NCBI GenBank assembly: GCA_947089145.1
Contig: CAMUJH010000006.1
Coordinates: 40,684-104,683 of the forward strand
Source: an uncultured Hungatella sp.
GTDB taxonomy: Bacteria; Bacillota; Clostridia; Lachnospirales; Lachnospiraceae
Length of the DNA: 64,000 nucleotides
Reading direction: 5' to 3'
The notes under the pieces were generated by a model. That model was not told the DNA's origin. It ran no database searches and worked only from the letters and a program-made list of their open reading frames with translations. The position numbers and the translations under genes were made by a program. Position 1 is the stretch's first letter, and each line of letters starts with the position of its first letter. This document shows, in pieces, positions 46,106 to 53,924 of this stretch.

Positions 46106-46894
46106 TTACAGTTTAGCTATAGTTGTAGATAACTCCTGTATCTTACTTAATGTTAAACCTGTATCCTCTGCAATTTCTTCAAGTGTAGCTTTGCCTCTTT
46201 TAATCATTCGTCTAGCAACCTCTTCTAATGACTCATTCCTCATATCCTCTAAAATCTGACACATCTCTTCCACCCCTTTCGAGTTTTCTTTCAAATACCT
46301 TGTTCTGTCTGCCATTAAATCAAAGTTCATATCATCTGCCTTTGTGCAGTTAAAATCATGCATTAGCCTTCCAATATCAGAATCTCCACGATATTCACCA
46401 TTCACATAAATAATATGCTCTCCATCTTCAAAAGGATTACCTGTTGTTATGTTTATTCTTTCCACCAGATAAACAGATTCACCCTTATTATAAAAATCCT
46501 TTTCAGTAATAAAAATCGTATAAGTCTCAGGCAGCTCCCTAAACTCCTGTCCTGAATGAAGATTCTCCACATCCAATACACTGGAATGATACCTTGCTCT
46601 GTGTGGATCTGCCCCCTTATCCTGTCTTTGAATTTCTAAATCATATCTTTTCCCATTAGAATCAGTTCCATACGCATCTAAACAAATTGACCTTGCCCCT
46701 GCCAGTCTTTTCATATCCTTTTGAGTTTCACACTCTGTAATAATTAAATCATCCTTACCTGTAATAATCCTCAGCACCAATTCAGCCAGAGGAATATTAT
46801 CTTTAAACATACAACGCATAAAATCATCATCGATTGGCCTCAGCCTGCTTAAACGCTGTAAATCTTCCCGGCGCTGTGTATCTGTTACTGCCAA
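46106..46894 (-). CDS. Rpn/PD-(D/E)XK recombination-promoting nuclease, copy B
   Basis: A 262-residue paralogue of copy A with the same TTG start context and the same nuclease core residues. Protein sequence is the same from about residue 13 to the MRNE of the tail start. The tail then differs completely: SLEEVARRMIKRGKATLEEIAEDTGLTLS instead of the copy A tail. The switch point is at the MCQILEDMRNE seam also used by the free tail at 44351-44518. Confidence 0.85.
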   Translation of the reverse strand: MAVTDTQRREDLQRLSRLRPIDDDFMRCMFKDNIPLAELVLRIITGKDDLIITECETQKDMKRLAGARSICLDAYGTDSNGKRYDLEIQRQDKGADPHRARYHSSVLDVENLHSGQEFRELPETYTIFITEKDFYNKGESVYLVERINITTGNPFEDGEHIIYVNGEYRGDSDIGRLMHDFNCTKADDMNFDLMADRTRYLKENSKGVEEMCQILEDMRNESLEEVARRMIKRGKATLEEIAEDTGLTLSKIQELSTTIAKL

Positions 46895-46961
46895 TCACTC
46901 CACCCTCTTTCATGTTTATATATTATCACAAATCTCCTTGTGTTTCAATCTGTTCTCCATT

Positions 46962-47024
46962 AAACATTACAACCATAGGCATCTGCCAGCCCTCTATTAA
47001 ACATTTGTTTTCATAATCATTTCT
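46962..47024 (-). pseudogene. 3' remnant of the Rpn-paired hypothetical gene
   Basis: About 60 bases matching the C-terminal end of the 45377-45775 gene, including the codons for the QMPMVVMFN region. The rest of the gene is missing, marking the end of duplication unit B. Confidence 0.6.
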
Positions 47025-47473
47025 CTCAACTTATACATCCCAACTTCCCCTTTTCCTAAATTACAGCTATTTTCGTGGACTCTGCTCTATAGATATGGGT
47101 TCTCCATCCAAGGGATGCCTCTTTCGCTATCTGGGCCTGTTCAATGTTCAACTCTCACAAACGCACATAAGCGCTTCTGTTATGGTCACTTTTGCATCTT
47201 ATCATCCGCCACTAGATTTGATTCCTATCGTCCCACATGTTATCTTTCTACGCAGAAAAAAGGAAGGCTCCTGCTTGCTGCAGAATCGCTCCCATCATAA
47301 TAACATTTTTTCTTATGGGTAGCCGATGAAGCCGCCTGACTGTTTTTTCTCCGAATCAGACACCTTTTCTTAATCCTCAAAGAATGGGCCCAAAGTAACG
47401 GAAACAGCCCCTCTGGTTTCCCCTCCCTGACGATGGACATGGTAATATCATCTGCCTTCGTGCAGTTAAAAAG
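47025..47473. other. Degraded sequence at island edge with Rpn and other gene remnants
   Basis: No intact gene. A minus-strand frame reads IAKEASLGWRTHIYRAES as a tail remnant (about 47055-47150). A 30-base piece at about 47440-47470 matches the Rpn segment encoding FNCTKADD. Base composition moves back to the chromosomal level here, so the island probably ends in this stretch. Confidence 0.45.
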
Positions 47474-47503
47474 TTTACCTACTGTAGTTTTTTATGGTAT
47501 ACT
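47474..47503 (+). promoter_or_regulatory. Promoter of methyltransferase transcript
   Basis: TTTACC (47474-47479) and TATACT (47498-47503) with an 18-base spacer. Confidence 0.5.
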
Positions 47504-47533
47504 AAAAGAATCACAAAGGGGAGGTGCTTGCTA

Positions 47534-47599
47534 TTGAAACGAATTAACTACTCGGTGCAGTTTCTAAATCTGGCAGCAGATTGTACCGAGGTTCATTAA
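47534..47599 (+). CDS. Possible 21-residue leader peptide
   Basis: A TTG-initiated frame preceded by a strong AAAGGGGAGGTG site at correct spacing. It encodes KRINYSVQFLNLAADCTEV and stops 70 bases before the methyltransferase. The leader then holds a weak AAATAG/CTATTT hairpin with a T run. This is the layout of ribosome-mediated attenuation, as seen ahead of some rRNA methylase or resistance genes. It could equally be the start of a truncated gene. Confidence 0.4.
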   Translation: MKRINYSVQFLNLAADCTEVH

Positions 47600-47669
47600 G
47601 GCAGACGCTATGTTGTCAGGAACTGCGCCGTATAAAATAGTCCATTCTATTTTTTGAGAGGAGCAGAAA

Positions 47670-48428
47670 ATGAATATTGAACAATTAAGACATCTTTGGA
47701 AGCAGGAAGAGGCTGCAGCACATATTCACGGCTGGGATTTTTCACATATCTGCGGACGATTTGAAGAGGAACATGACCTTCCATGGGATTATGACGCCAT
47801 TGTCCGGAACTATCTGGAAGATGACATGATGCTTTTAGATTACGATACCGGCGGCGGAGAATATCTGCTGTCGCTCCGTCACCCGTATGAAAATACTGCT
47901 GCAACAGAAGGGTATCCGCCAAATGTGAAACTGTGTCAGGAAACACTGATACCTCTGGGAATTGACCTACGGCAGTGCAGCACCCCGTCAAATATCCCAT
48001 TTCCAGACAATTCCTTTGACATGATCATAAATCGTCACGGCAGTTTTGATCCATTGGAAATTTCCCGTCTGCTGCGCAGGGACGGGATCTTTATTACACA
48101 GCAGGTTGGAGGAGATAATGACAGAGAACTTGTGGAAATGGTGCTGCCTGGAACCGAAAAGCCTTTCCCGCATCTGAATCTGCGGGAGCAGAAGCAGGCT
48201 TTTGAAGCGGCAGGATTTGCAATTCTTAAAGCAGATGAGGCATATCGCCCTATTAAATTTTATGATATCGGTGCTTTTGTTTGGTTTGCACATATTATCC
48301 AATGGGAATTCCCTGGTTTTTCCGTGGATAACTGCTTTGAACGTCTGCTGACTCTGCAGAAAACTGTGGAAGAAAACGGAAAGATTGAAGGAACTATTCA
48401 CAGATATTTAATTGTTGCAAAAAAATAA
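47670..48428 (+). CDS. Class I SAM-dependent methyltransferase
   Basis: A 252-residue methyltransferase-like protein. The SAM motif I region reads LLDYDTGGGEYLL, and the post-motif IPFPDNSFDMIINRHGSF and LLRRDGIFITQQVGG are typical class I fold segments. The substrate is not evident. AGAGGAG precedes the ATG. It has its own promoter and a long leader with a possible leader peptide, and a strong terminator follows. Confidence 0.8.
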   Translation: MNIEQLRHLWKQEEAAAHIHGWDFSHICGRFEEEHDLPWDYDAIVRNYLEDDMMLLDYDTGGGEYLLSLRHPYENTAATEGYPPNVKLCQETLIPLGIDLRQCSTPSNIPFPDNSFDMIINRHGSFDPLEISRLLRRDGIFITQQVGGDNDRELVEMVLPGTEKPFPHLNLREQKQAFEAAGFAILKADEAYRPIKFYDIGAFVWFAHIIQWEFPGFSVDNCFERLLTLQKTVEENGKIEGTIHRYLIVAKK

Positions 48429-48501
48429 CCGGATACCCGGAAATCGGCATATGTTCAGCCACACAATCTCCCATATGCCATGCAGCTGGAAATTGCGCAC
48501 A

Positions 48502-48540
48502 AGCCGCCGCGGATAAGAATATCCATAGCGGCGGCTTTTT
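48502..48540 (+). terminator. Terminator after methyltransferase gene
   Basis: AGCCGCCGC/GCGGCGGCT stem followed by TTTTT. Confidence 0.9.
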
Positions 48541-49351
48541 AGTCAGAATTAATGATGAAATCCTCCTTACGCCTTACGGCAGGAAATATTTTCCTTTTAG
48601 CCTTTAAATCCTGCTTATTCGGTGTATTCTCATTCCTCCGTCCCATGTATTCATGCCGCAATACCCATAAACCCGCCTGCACAGATTCTGATATAAAGTA
48701 CAATAGTTTTGTTTATTCCTCATTCTTCTATATTTACATTTCATGCATTTTACTGGACAGACCACATAATTTCCCCTTTCTTTCTCTCGTCATTCAAAAA
48801 CCGCATCCTCCAACAGCGCTGAAGACAAATCGCTGATGCCTCCTGCTGGGTCTGGCTCTGATCAACCGGCGTCTTCTTCATTGTTCCTGCTCTGTCAGGA
48901 CAGCCTTGGCCTGCTGCCAAAGCTCTTCATAAAGCAAATCAAAATCAGATAAGAGGCCGACGTCTCCAAAACTTATCTTTGAGCAATGGAACCGTCGCAA
49001 AATCACTGTTGCACCCATCTGGTTCATAAATACAGTATATCAAATTTCTTAACTTTTTCAACTGCCTGCCGCTGAAAATCTCTTTTTAAATGACTCTCCA
49101 TGGCCCCGGCTGCGGACACACCGCCACACATAAAACTCTGGCAGGCACATTTGGCATGTCTGAATTTATGCCTCTGTTTGACGGTGGGACTTTTAAAGTA
49201 AAGATCAGAATATAAATGTATTCCAACAGTTTTCCGTAAAAAAATATTCTCCGCCTCTTTACAAACAATGCCATTATGTTGTATCATAATTTTAGCGGTA
49301 AAATGCATTAATATCTCACTCAAATTTTGTTTCATTAAGGAGGACATTTAC
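48541..49351. other. Intergenic region with dispersed repeat copy
   Basis: About 800 bases with no supported gene; frames present lack ribosome sites and protein-like composition. It contains one copy of the dispersed repeat (49102-49146). Confidence 0.5.
49102..49146 (+). repeat. Dispersed ~45-bp repeat, copy 1
   Basis: Shares the pattern CCCGGCTGxGGACxCACC, then CCACACAT and CTCTGGC/TCTGGC with the copy at 60962-61000, and in inverse orientation with 51933-51975. Confidence 0.6.
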
Positions 49352-49630
49352 ATGCCAAGAGGAGTAAGGAAGGAAGTCGTTTATACTGGAAAGGCTTTAA
49401 AGCTGCATGAAAAGATCCAGAAGCTAGAAGCTGATTTAAAGGCAGCCAGGGAAGAACTGAAAATCGCTTATAAAGAACAGTTAAAAGCCGAGAAGCTGGC
49501 TCTCGCAAAGGAAAAAAAGGAATCCGCCGCCGCTGCCAAAAGAGCTTTAAAAGAAAGCCAGGCCAAGATTCTCAAAGCAATCGAAGAATCCGGAAAGTCC
49601 CCGGAGGAAATTCTGGATATGCTTAAATAA
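49352..49630 (+). CDS. Small basic coiled-coil protein
   Basis: A 92-residue Lys/Ala/Glu-rich protein. The start MPRGVRKEVVYTGKA is followed by a long helix with heptad character (EKIQKLEADLKAAREELK) and a short C-terminal motif SGKSPEEILDML. AAGGAGG precedes the ATG at 49352; the frame upstream is not coding. The composition resembles small nucleoid or DNA-binding proteins, but no family was recognised. A terminator follows immediately. Confidence 0.8.
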   Translation: MPRGVRKEVVYTGKALKLHEKIQKLEADLKAAREELKIAYKEQLKAEKLALAKEKKESAAAAKRALKESQAKILKAIEESGKSPEEILDMLK

Positions 49631-49641
49631 AAAATCAGTGA

Positions 49642-49678
49642 AAAACCGCATCAAATCTGCCGTGATTGGATGCGGTTT
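49642..49678 (+). terminator. Terminator after coiled-coil protein gene
   Basis: AAAACCGCATC with GATGCGGTTTT stem, A/T runs on both flanks; also placed to serve the convergent dehydrogenase gene. Confidence 0.8.
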
Positions 49679-49725
49679 TCATCTTTTGTCTTTAACTCAA
49701 TTTCCCCTAAACGGATTATAAATAA

Positions 49726-50529
49726 TTATGAAGGCTGCTTTCCGATATAAGCCTGAATTCCGCCGTCTACATAGAGAACCTGTCCATTGACAAAATCAGA
49801 TGCATCGGATGCCAGGAATACTGCCGGGCCGCCTAAGTCGGAAGCTTCGCCCCAGCGTCCTGCCGGAGTCTTGGAAATAATAAACTGATCAAACGGGTGT
49901 CTGGAACCGTCCGGCTGTACTTCCCGCAAAGGAGCCGTCTGAGGCGTGGCAATGTAGCCAGGCCCGATGCCATTGCACTGGATGTTGTACTCGCCATACT
50001 CAGATGCAATGTTCCTGGTCAGCATCTTCAGACCGCCTTTGGCAGCGGCATAGGCAGATACTGTCTCACGGCCAAACTCTGACATCATGGAGCAGATGTT
50101 GATGATTTTTCCATGGCCCTTTTTGATCATGCTGGGGATAACAGCTTTAGACACAATAAAAGGAGCATTCAAATCTACATCAATTACCTGTCTGAAATCT
50201 TTGGCAGACATCTCGATCATAGGGATACGCTTAATAATGCCTGCATTGTTAACAAGAACGTCTACTACGCCTACTTCCTCTTCAATCTTTGCGATCATTC
50301 CGTTTACCGCATCCTCGTCAGTAACGTCGCAGACATATCCGTGCGCTGTAATTCCTTCCTCTTTGTAAGCGGCGATCCCTTTGTCCACCAGCTCCTGCTT
50401 AATATCGTTGAATACGATCGTCGCACCTGCCCCTGCCATGGCCTTTGCAATGGCAAAGCCGATTCCGTAAGAAGCACCGGTAACCAAAGCAACTTTACCT
50501 TCCAGGGAAAAATTTGTCTTGCTGTCCAT
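49726..50529 (-). CDS. SDR oxidoreductase, gluconate 5-dehydrogenase-like
   Basis: A 267-residue classical short-chain dehydrogenase. Cofactor motif TGASYGIG, NNAG in LVNNAGIIK, catalytic Ser in CSMMSEFG, and YAAAKGG with Tyr-x3-Lys. LFL-type C-terminus VNGQVLYVDGGI. It is closest in character to gluconate 5-dehydrogenase/2-deoxy-gluconate dehydrogenases that interconvert keto-sugar acids in the cytosol. Clustered TGTATACA operators upstream suggest control by a GntR/LacI-type sugar-acid regulator encoded elsewhere. Confidence 0.88.
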   Translation of the reverse strand: MDSKTNFSLEGKVALVTGASYGIGFAIAKAMAGAGATIVFNDIKQELVDKGIAAYKEEGITAHGYVCDVTDEDAVNGMIAKIEEEVGVVDVLVNNAGIIKRIPMIEMSAKDFRQVIDVDLNAPFIVSKAVIPSMIKKGHGKIINICSMMSEFGRETVSAYAAAKGGLKMLTRNIASEYGEYNIQCNGIGPGYIATPQTAPLREVQPDGSRHPFDQFIISKTPAGRWGEASDLGGPAVFLASDASDFVNGQVLYVDGGIQAYIGKQPS

Positions 50530-50562
50530 AACTACATTCTCCTTTTCTTATTGGTTTTTGTT

Positions 50563-50610
50563 TGTATACAATTTCTAAAATTTGTATACAAATATGTTGT
50601 ATCTATACAA
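50563..50610 (-). promoter_or_regulatory. Three palindromic operators upstream of the SDR gene
   Basis: TGTATACA at 50563-50570, the perfect 14-bp palindrome ATTTGTATACAAAT at 50580-50593, and TTGTATCTATACAA at 50597-50610. Centres are spaced about 20 and 17 bases. The form fits a GntR-family regulator binding cooperatively over the promoter. Confidence 0.7.
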
Positions 50611-50674
50611 TAACACGTTCTTGCTCCATTTGCAATAGGAATTCTAAATAAAAATAAAAAATTTTTTTCACACG

Positions 50675-50717
50675 CAGAAAGGCGCAGGATGCCTTGGCTG
50701 CATCCTGCGCCTTTCTG
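50675..50717. other. Strong 18-bp hairpin without adjacent T run
   Basis: Perfect inverted repeat 50675-50692 with 50700-50717, separated by 7 bases. A T-rich tract begins about 15 bases beyond it on the minus strand. It may terminate the Cys-rich protein transcript. Confidence 0.55.
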
Positions 50718-50895
50718 TCAATGCCTGATGTGCTGTCTTGCGGAAAACCCTGTAAATTCAGTATTGTGCCTTATATCCTTAAAGATGTCGGCAAGGGCAG
50801 GCGCAGGCACTGCTGCGCCGCTTTCGAAACAAATGGCATACGGACATCGGGTACCGGCTTCACTGTGACCGGATCAGGACAGCCTCTTCTCCAGT

Positions 50896-51786
50896 TTACA
50901 GCACGTCGGATATTCTGTCCAGGTCTTCTTCTCCTTCAGGAAGCAGTTCGTCCCCAAGTTCGGTGCCTGCTACATATTCATCGTTGCCTGAAAAATCCTT
51001 GCGTCCGCAGCCGCAGCCGCCTCCCTCTGTCCCGCTGCGCATGGACATATTCCAGCCGTCAGAAAACCCTGCATTATACCCTCTTCTGTACCCTGCTCTA
51101 AAATCCCTTCTTCGCATCTCTGCCTGGCTTATGCTGCCGCCGCAGTTGCACACGCAGATACAGCCGCCGCAGTTATTGCCACAGTTATTTCCCGAGTTGT
51201 TTCCGCAATTGCAGTTATTATCGCAGTTGCACCCGTCTGTGTTCCCGCCGCCTGTTCCATTGTTGTTTCCGCAGTCACAGCAGCAGGGATTCGGGCGGCA
51301 TGAGTTAGTACAATTATCCTCGCAGCAATCCGTGTTTCCGCCGCCTACTCCGCTGTTATTTCCGCAGCAGCAACAGCAGGGACGGGGACGGCACGGGTTT
51401 TTGCAGTTATCTTCCCAGCAGCCTGTATTCCCGCCGCCTACTCCGCTGTTATTTCCGCAGCAACAGCAGCAGGGACGGCAGTTTCCACAGCAGCCTGTGT
51501 TCCCGCCGCCTACTCCGCTGTTATTTCCGCAGCAGCAACAGCAGCAGGGACGGCAGTTTCCGCAGCTGCCTGTGTTTCCGCCGCCTACTCCGCTGTTATT
51601 CCCACAGCAGCAGTGATGGTGACGGCAGTTTCCGCAGCAGCAGCAAAAGCGGGGACGGCACACATTGGTGCAGCAGCCCGTGTTTCCCCCGCCTACTCCG
51701 CTGTTATTCCCACAGCAGCAATTATGGTTACAGCAGCAGTTTCTTTTGCATCCGCATAAATTACATCCACATATATTACACAACAT
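50896..51786 (-). CDS. Cys/Gly/Asn-repeat protein, likely spore coat or exosporium component
   Basis: A 296-residue protein without signal peptide. It begins MLCNICGCNLCGCK and has six repeats of GNNSGVGGGNT (last one degenerate), each flanked by runs of three to six cysteines and CRP spacers. Cysteine is well over a fifth of the repeat region. After residue about 215 comes a charged domain with RRRDFRAGYRRGYNAG and an acidic C-terminus. ATG at 51786 has AAGGAG upstream. A sigma-K-like promoter sits upstream, and the cotJ operon is 1.6 kb away. Disulfide or metal cross-linking in the coat is a reasonable inference; no family recognised. Confidence 0.8.
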   Translation of the reverse strand: MLCNICGCNLCGCKRNCCCNHNCCCGNNSGVGGGNTGCCTNVCRPRFCCCCGNCRHHHCCCGNNSGVGGGNTGSCGNCRPCCCCCCGNNSGVGGGNTGCCGNCRPCCCCCGNNSGVGGGNTGCWEDNCKNPCRPRPCCCCCGNNSGVGGGNTDCCEDNCTNSCRPNPCCCDCGNNNGTGGGNTDGCNCDNNCNCGNNSGNNCGNNCGGCICVCNCGGSISQAEMRRRDFRAGYRRGYNAGFSDGWNMSMRSGTEGGGCGCGRKDFSGNDEYVAGTELGDELLPEGEEDLDRISDVL

Positions 51787-51820
51787 TTTCAGTTCTCCTT
51801 GATTTTTCATGTTTGTACTA

Positions 51821-51850
51821 TATCCTATGAGACAGTTGGACATTGTGTGC
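51821..51850 (-). promoter_or_regulatory. Sigma-K-type promoter of the Cys-rich gene
   Basis: Minus-strand CACA, 16 bases, then CATAGGATA (51829-51821). This fits the Bacillus sigma-K pattern mACm-N16-CATANNNTA fully. Confidence 0.55.
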
Positions 51851-51932
51851 AGGCATGGTTACCTCAAAGGTATCGAATCCTTACGGCAGGTCTGCGCATA
51901 TGCTGCGCTGACCCTGCAGCGCCAAAATGCCT

Positions 51933-51975
51933 GCCAAGCTTTCATGCACGGCGGTGCGCACCCTAACCGGCTCAT
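51933..51975 (-). repeat. Dispersed ~45-bp repeat, copy 2
   Basis: Inverse copy of the 49102-49146 and 60962-61000 family: GCCAAGC, TTCATGC, ACGGCGGTGCG and CCGGCTCAT align in order. Confidence 0.5.
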
Positions 51976-52025
51976 GCAGGTTTACTTTTCAAAAATTTGT
52001 ACATTCTAATCATGAGGTGAATATT

Positions 52026-53366
52026 ATGGAATCTATTTGGAATAAACAAACCAGGATTCCCGGAAGAAATCCTCTTCCCGGAAACCTGGATACGGAAATC
52101 GCCGTTATCGGCGCCGGACTGGCCGGAATTCTGACAGCCTTTTATCTGGCCAGGGAAGGAAAAGAAGTGCTGGTGCTGGAAGCCTCTGCCACCGGAATGG
52201 GGCAGACTTCCGGCACCACTGCCAAAATTACGTCCCAGCACAATCTGATCTATCACAGTCTTCTGGCTAATCGGGGCATGGATATGATGAAACTTTATGC
52301 AGAGTCCAACCAGGCTGCCATCCAAGAATACAAACGGCTTATAAAGGATCGGCGCATCCAATGCCATTTTCAAAAAAGGCCGGCTTTCCTCTATACTATG
52401 GAGCAGCCAAATGCCATTCACATGGAAGCCATTGCTGCCCGCCAGGCTGGCATCCCTGCTTCTGAGGTTATTGACACTCAGCTTCCCTTCACTGTAAAGC
52501 GGGCCCTGCGTTTTGACAGCCAGGCCAGTTTCCATCCTTTGGAATTTCTGGAGGCCATTTCCTCCTCCCTTACAATTTTCGAGCACACGCCGGTGCTGTC
52601 AGTAAAAGGCCATGCAGTCATTACGCCTTATGGAAATGTTACGGCAGAAAAAATCGTTTTTGCCTGCCATTATCCGTTTCCCCTGATACCCGGATACTAT
52701 TTTGCCAGAATGTATCAGGAGCGGAGCTATGTGCTGGCTCTGTCAGGGGCTCCTGACCTGGAGGGCATGTACCTTGGAATTGATCCTGACGGGCTGTCCC
52801 TGCGGCCTGCAGGCAGTATGCTTCTTGTGGGAGGGCAGAGCCACCGCACCGGCATCCCGAAGCCGCATGCCTATGAGAGTTTGGCATCATCTGCCTGTCA
52901 TCTGTTCCCTCAGGCCTCCATTGCCTGTAAATGGTCTGCCCAGGACTGCATAACCCTGGATTCCCTGCCCTATATCGGCCGTTTTTCCAGGAGGAATCCT
53001 CACTGGTTTGCAGCTACCGGTTTCGGAAAATGGGGAATGACCCTGTCCATGGTATCTGCGCTCCTGCTTACGGATCTAATCTGCCATGGAAGTTCCCCTT
53101 GGGAGCATTTATACTCGCCCCTGCGCTTTCCGGGCATTTCCGCTCTTCCCAGGCTGGCAGGCCATATGGCTGAGTCTGCCAGAGGGCTTGTAAAGGGACT
53201 GTTTCCCGGAGTCATGCGCTGCCCCCATATGGGCTGCAAATTATCCTGGAATGAAGCAGAGTCTACCTGGGATTGTCCTTGTCACGGCTCCCGCTTTGAC
53301 AGCTCAGGAAAGCTTATAACCGGACCGTCACAGACTTCCTGCCGCTGTCATAAACTGATACCATAA
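52026..53366 (+). CDS. FAD-dependent oxidoreductase with C-terminal Rieske domain
   Basis: A 446-residue protein. N-terminal FAD motif IAVIGAGLAGILTAFYLA, a DAO-type body with SGTTAKITSQHNLIYHSL, and a C-terminal Rieske domain from about residue 395: CPHMGC and CPCHGSRFDSSGKL supply the C-x-H and C-x2-H ligands of a [2Fe-2S] cluster. Start at ATG 52026 with GAGGTG upstream; upstream codons are non-coding. Similar fusion proteins exist in Firmicutes with unknown substrates. It lies just before cotJA in the same direction, so a sporulation link is possible. Confidence 0.88.
   Translation: MESIWNKQTRIPGRNPLPGNLDTEIAVIGAGLAGILTAFYLAREGKEVLVLEASATGMGQTSGTTAKITSQHNLIYHSLLANRGMDMMKLYAESNQAAIQEYKRLIKDRRIQCHFQKRPAFLYTMEQPNAIHMEAIAARQAGIPASEVIDTQLPFTVKRALRFDSQASFHPLEFLEAISSSLTIFEHTPVLSVKGHAVITPYGNVTAEKIVFACHYPFPLIPGYYFARMYQERSYVLALSGAPDLEGMYLGIDPDGLSLRPAGSMLLVGGQSHRTGIPKPHAYESLASSACHLFPQASIACKWSAQDCITLDSLPYIGRFSRRNPHWFAATGFGKWGMTLSMVSALLLTDLICHGSSPWEHLYSPLRFPGISALPRLAGHMAESARGLVKGLFPGVMRCPHMGCKLSWNEAESTWDCPCHGSRFDSSGKLITGPSQTSCRCHKLIP
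53327..53357 (+). promoter_or_regulatory. Possible mother-cell promoter of cotJ operon
   Basis: CACA (53329-53332), 16 bases, then CATAAACT (53349-53356). The -10 is one base off the sigma-K form and close to the sigma-E CATACAnT. The same CATAAACT octamer occurs before the serine recombinase gene. It overlaps the 3' end of the oxidoreductase gene. Confidence 0.4.
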
Positions 53367-53391
53367 TCAAAGATATCAGAAAGGAGTCGTT

Positions 53392-53622
53392 ATGGCTTGT
53401 TCCTATCATAACCAGACGGCCAATACGCAGAACCTGCAGTCCGGCTCCTATGCCTTCCCATGCACCAACACCAGCGTGGGAGGCATGGAGCAGTATCCCG
53501 TAGGCATGGGCTATGTGCCCTGGCAGCAGTGGCAGCAGACATATTCCCTGGAACAGGGGTTTAAACGGGGAACCATTTTCCCGGATCTGGATCTAACTTT
53601 TAATATGGGGAGGTGCCGCTGA
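53392..53622 (+). CDS. cotJA: Spore coat protein CotJA
   Basis: A 76-residue CotJA: MGYVPWQQWQQTYSLEQGFKRG followed by TIFPDLDLTF is the family signature. AAAGGAG precedes the ATG. First gene of cotJABC, expressed in the mother cell in Bacillus under sigma-E. It is probably a small partner of the CotJC catalase-like protein in the inner coat. Confidence 0.92.
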   Translation: MACSYHNQTANTQNLQSGSYAFPCTNTSVGGMEQYPVGMGYVPWQQWQQTYSLEQGFKRGTIFPDLDLTFNMGRCR

Positions 53623-53924
53623 TGCCTGTGTATGATCAAAACCAGCTTCTATCCATTATTGATCAGGCCAGCTTTGCCATGGATGATGTCCTCCTCTATT
53701 TGGATACCCATCCCTGTGACAAAGCTGCTCTGAATTATTATCATTATGCAGCCAATCTGCGTCAAAATGCCAAAGAAAATTATGAGGCGAATTTTGGGCC
53801 GCTGACGGTAGATCAGGTCCGTTCCGACCAGTACTGGACCTGGGTTCAGGGCAGATGGCCCTGGGAAGGGAAAGGAGGCAACAGCGTATGTGGAACTATG
53901 AAAAACGGCTGCAGTATCCGGTAA
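53622..53924 (+). CDS. cotJB: Spore coat protein CotJB
   Basis: A 100-residue CotJB: LLSIIDQASFAMDDVLLYLDTHP and YYHYAANLRQNAKENYEANFGPL are family features, ending in the WTWVQGRWPWEG motif. The ATG shares a base with the cotJA stop (TGATG) and has GGGGAGGTG upstream. The last about 15 residues run past the start of cotJC in another frame, so the genes overlap by 37 bases. Confidence 0.92.
   Translation: MPVYDQNQLLSIIDQASFAMDDVLLYLDTHPCDKAALNYYHYAANLRQNAKENYEANFGPLTVDQVRSDQYWTWVQGRWPWEGKGGNSVCGTMKNGCSIR

Larger units (their letters stand above)
44067..47024. repeat. Tandem segmental duplication carrying two Rpn nuclease modules
   Basis: Unit A (about 44067-45470) and unit B (about 45833-47024) share, in order: an AT-rich spacer with GAGAAG/CTTCTC terminator, a 3' non-coding motif ending CTTCGCCACC, an Rpn gene, and the start of a small gene. 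The central part of the Rpn genes (about 44655-45235 against 46240-46820) looks identical by eye, while the gene ends differ. The small gene is complete in A and cut off in B. Confidence 0.88.

Noticed and set aside
49024-49347. A 107-residue minus-strand frame
   Set aside because: No ribosome site, unusual composition, and it covers a dispersed repeat copy and intergenic DNA.
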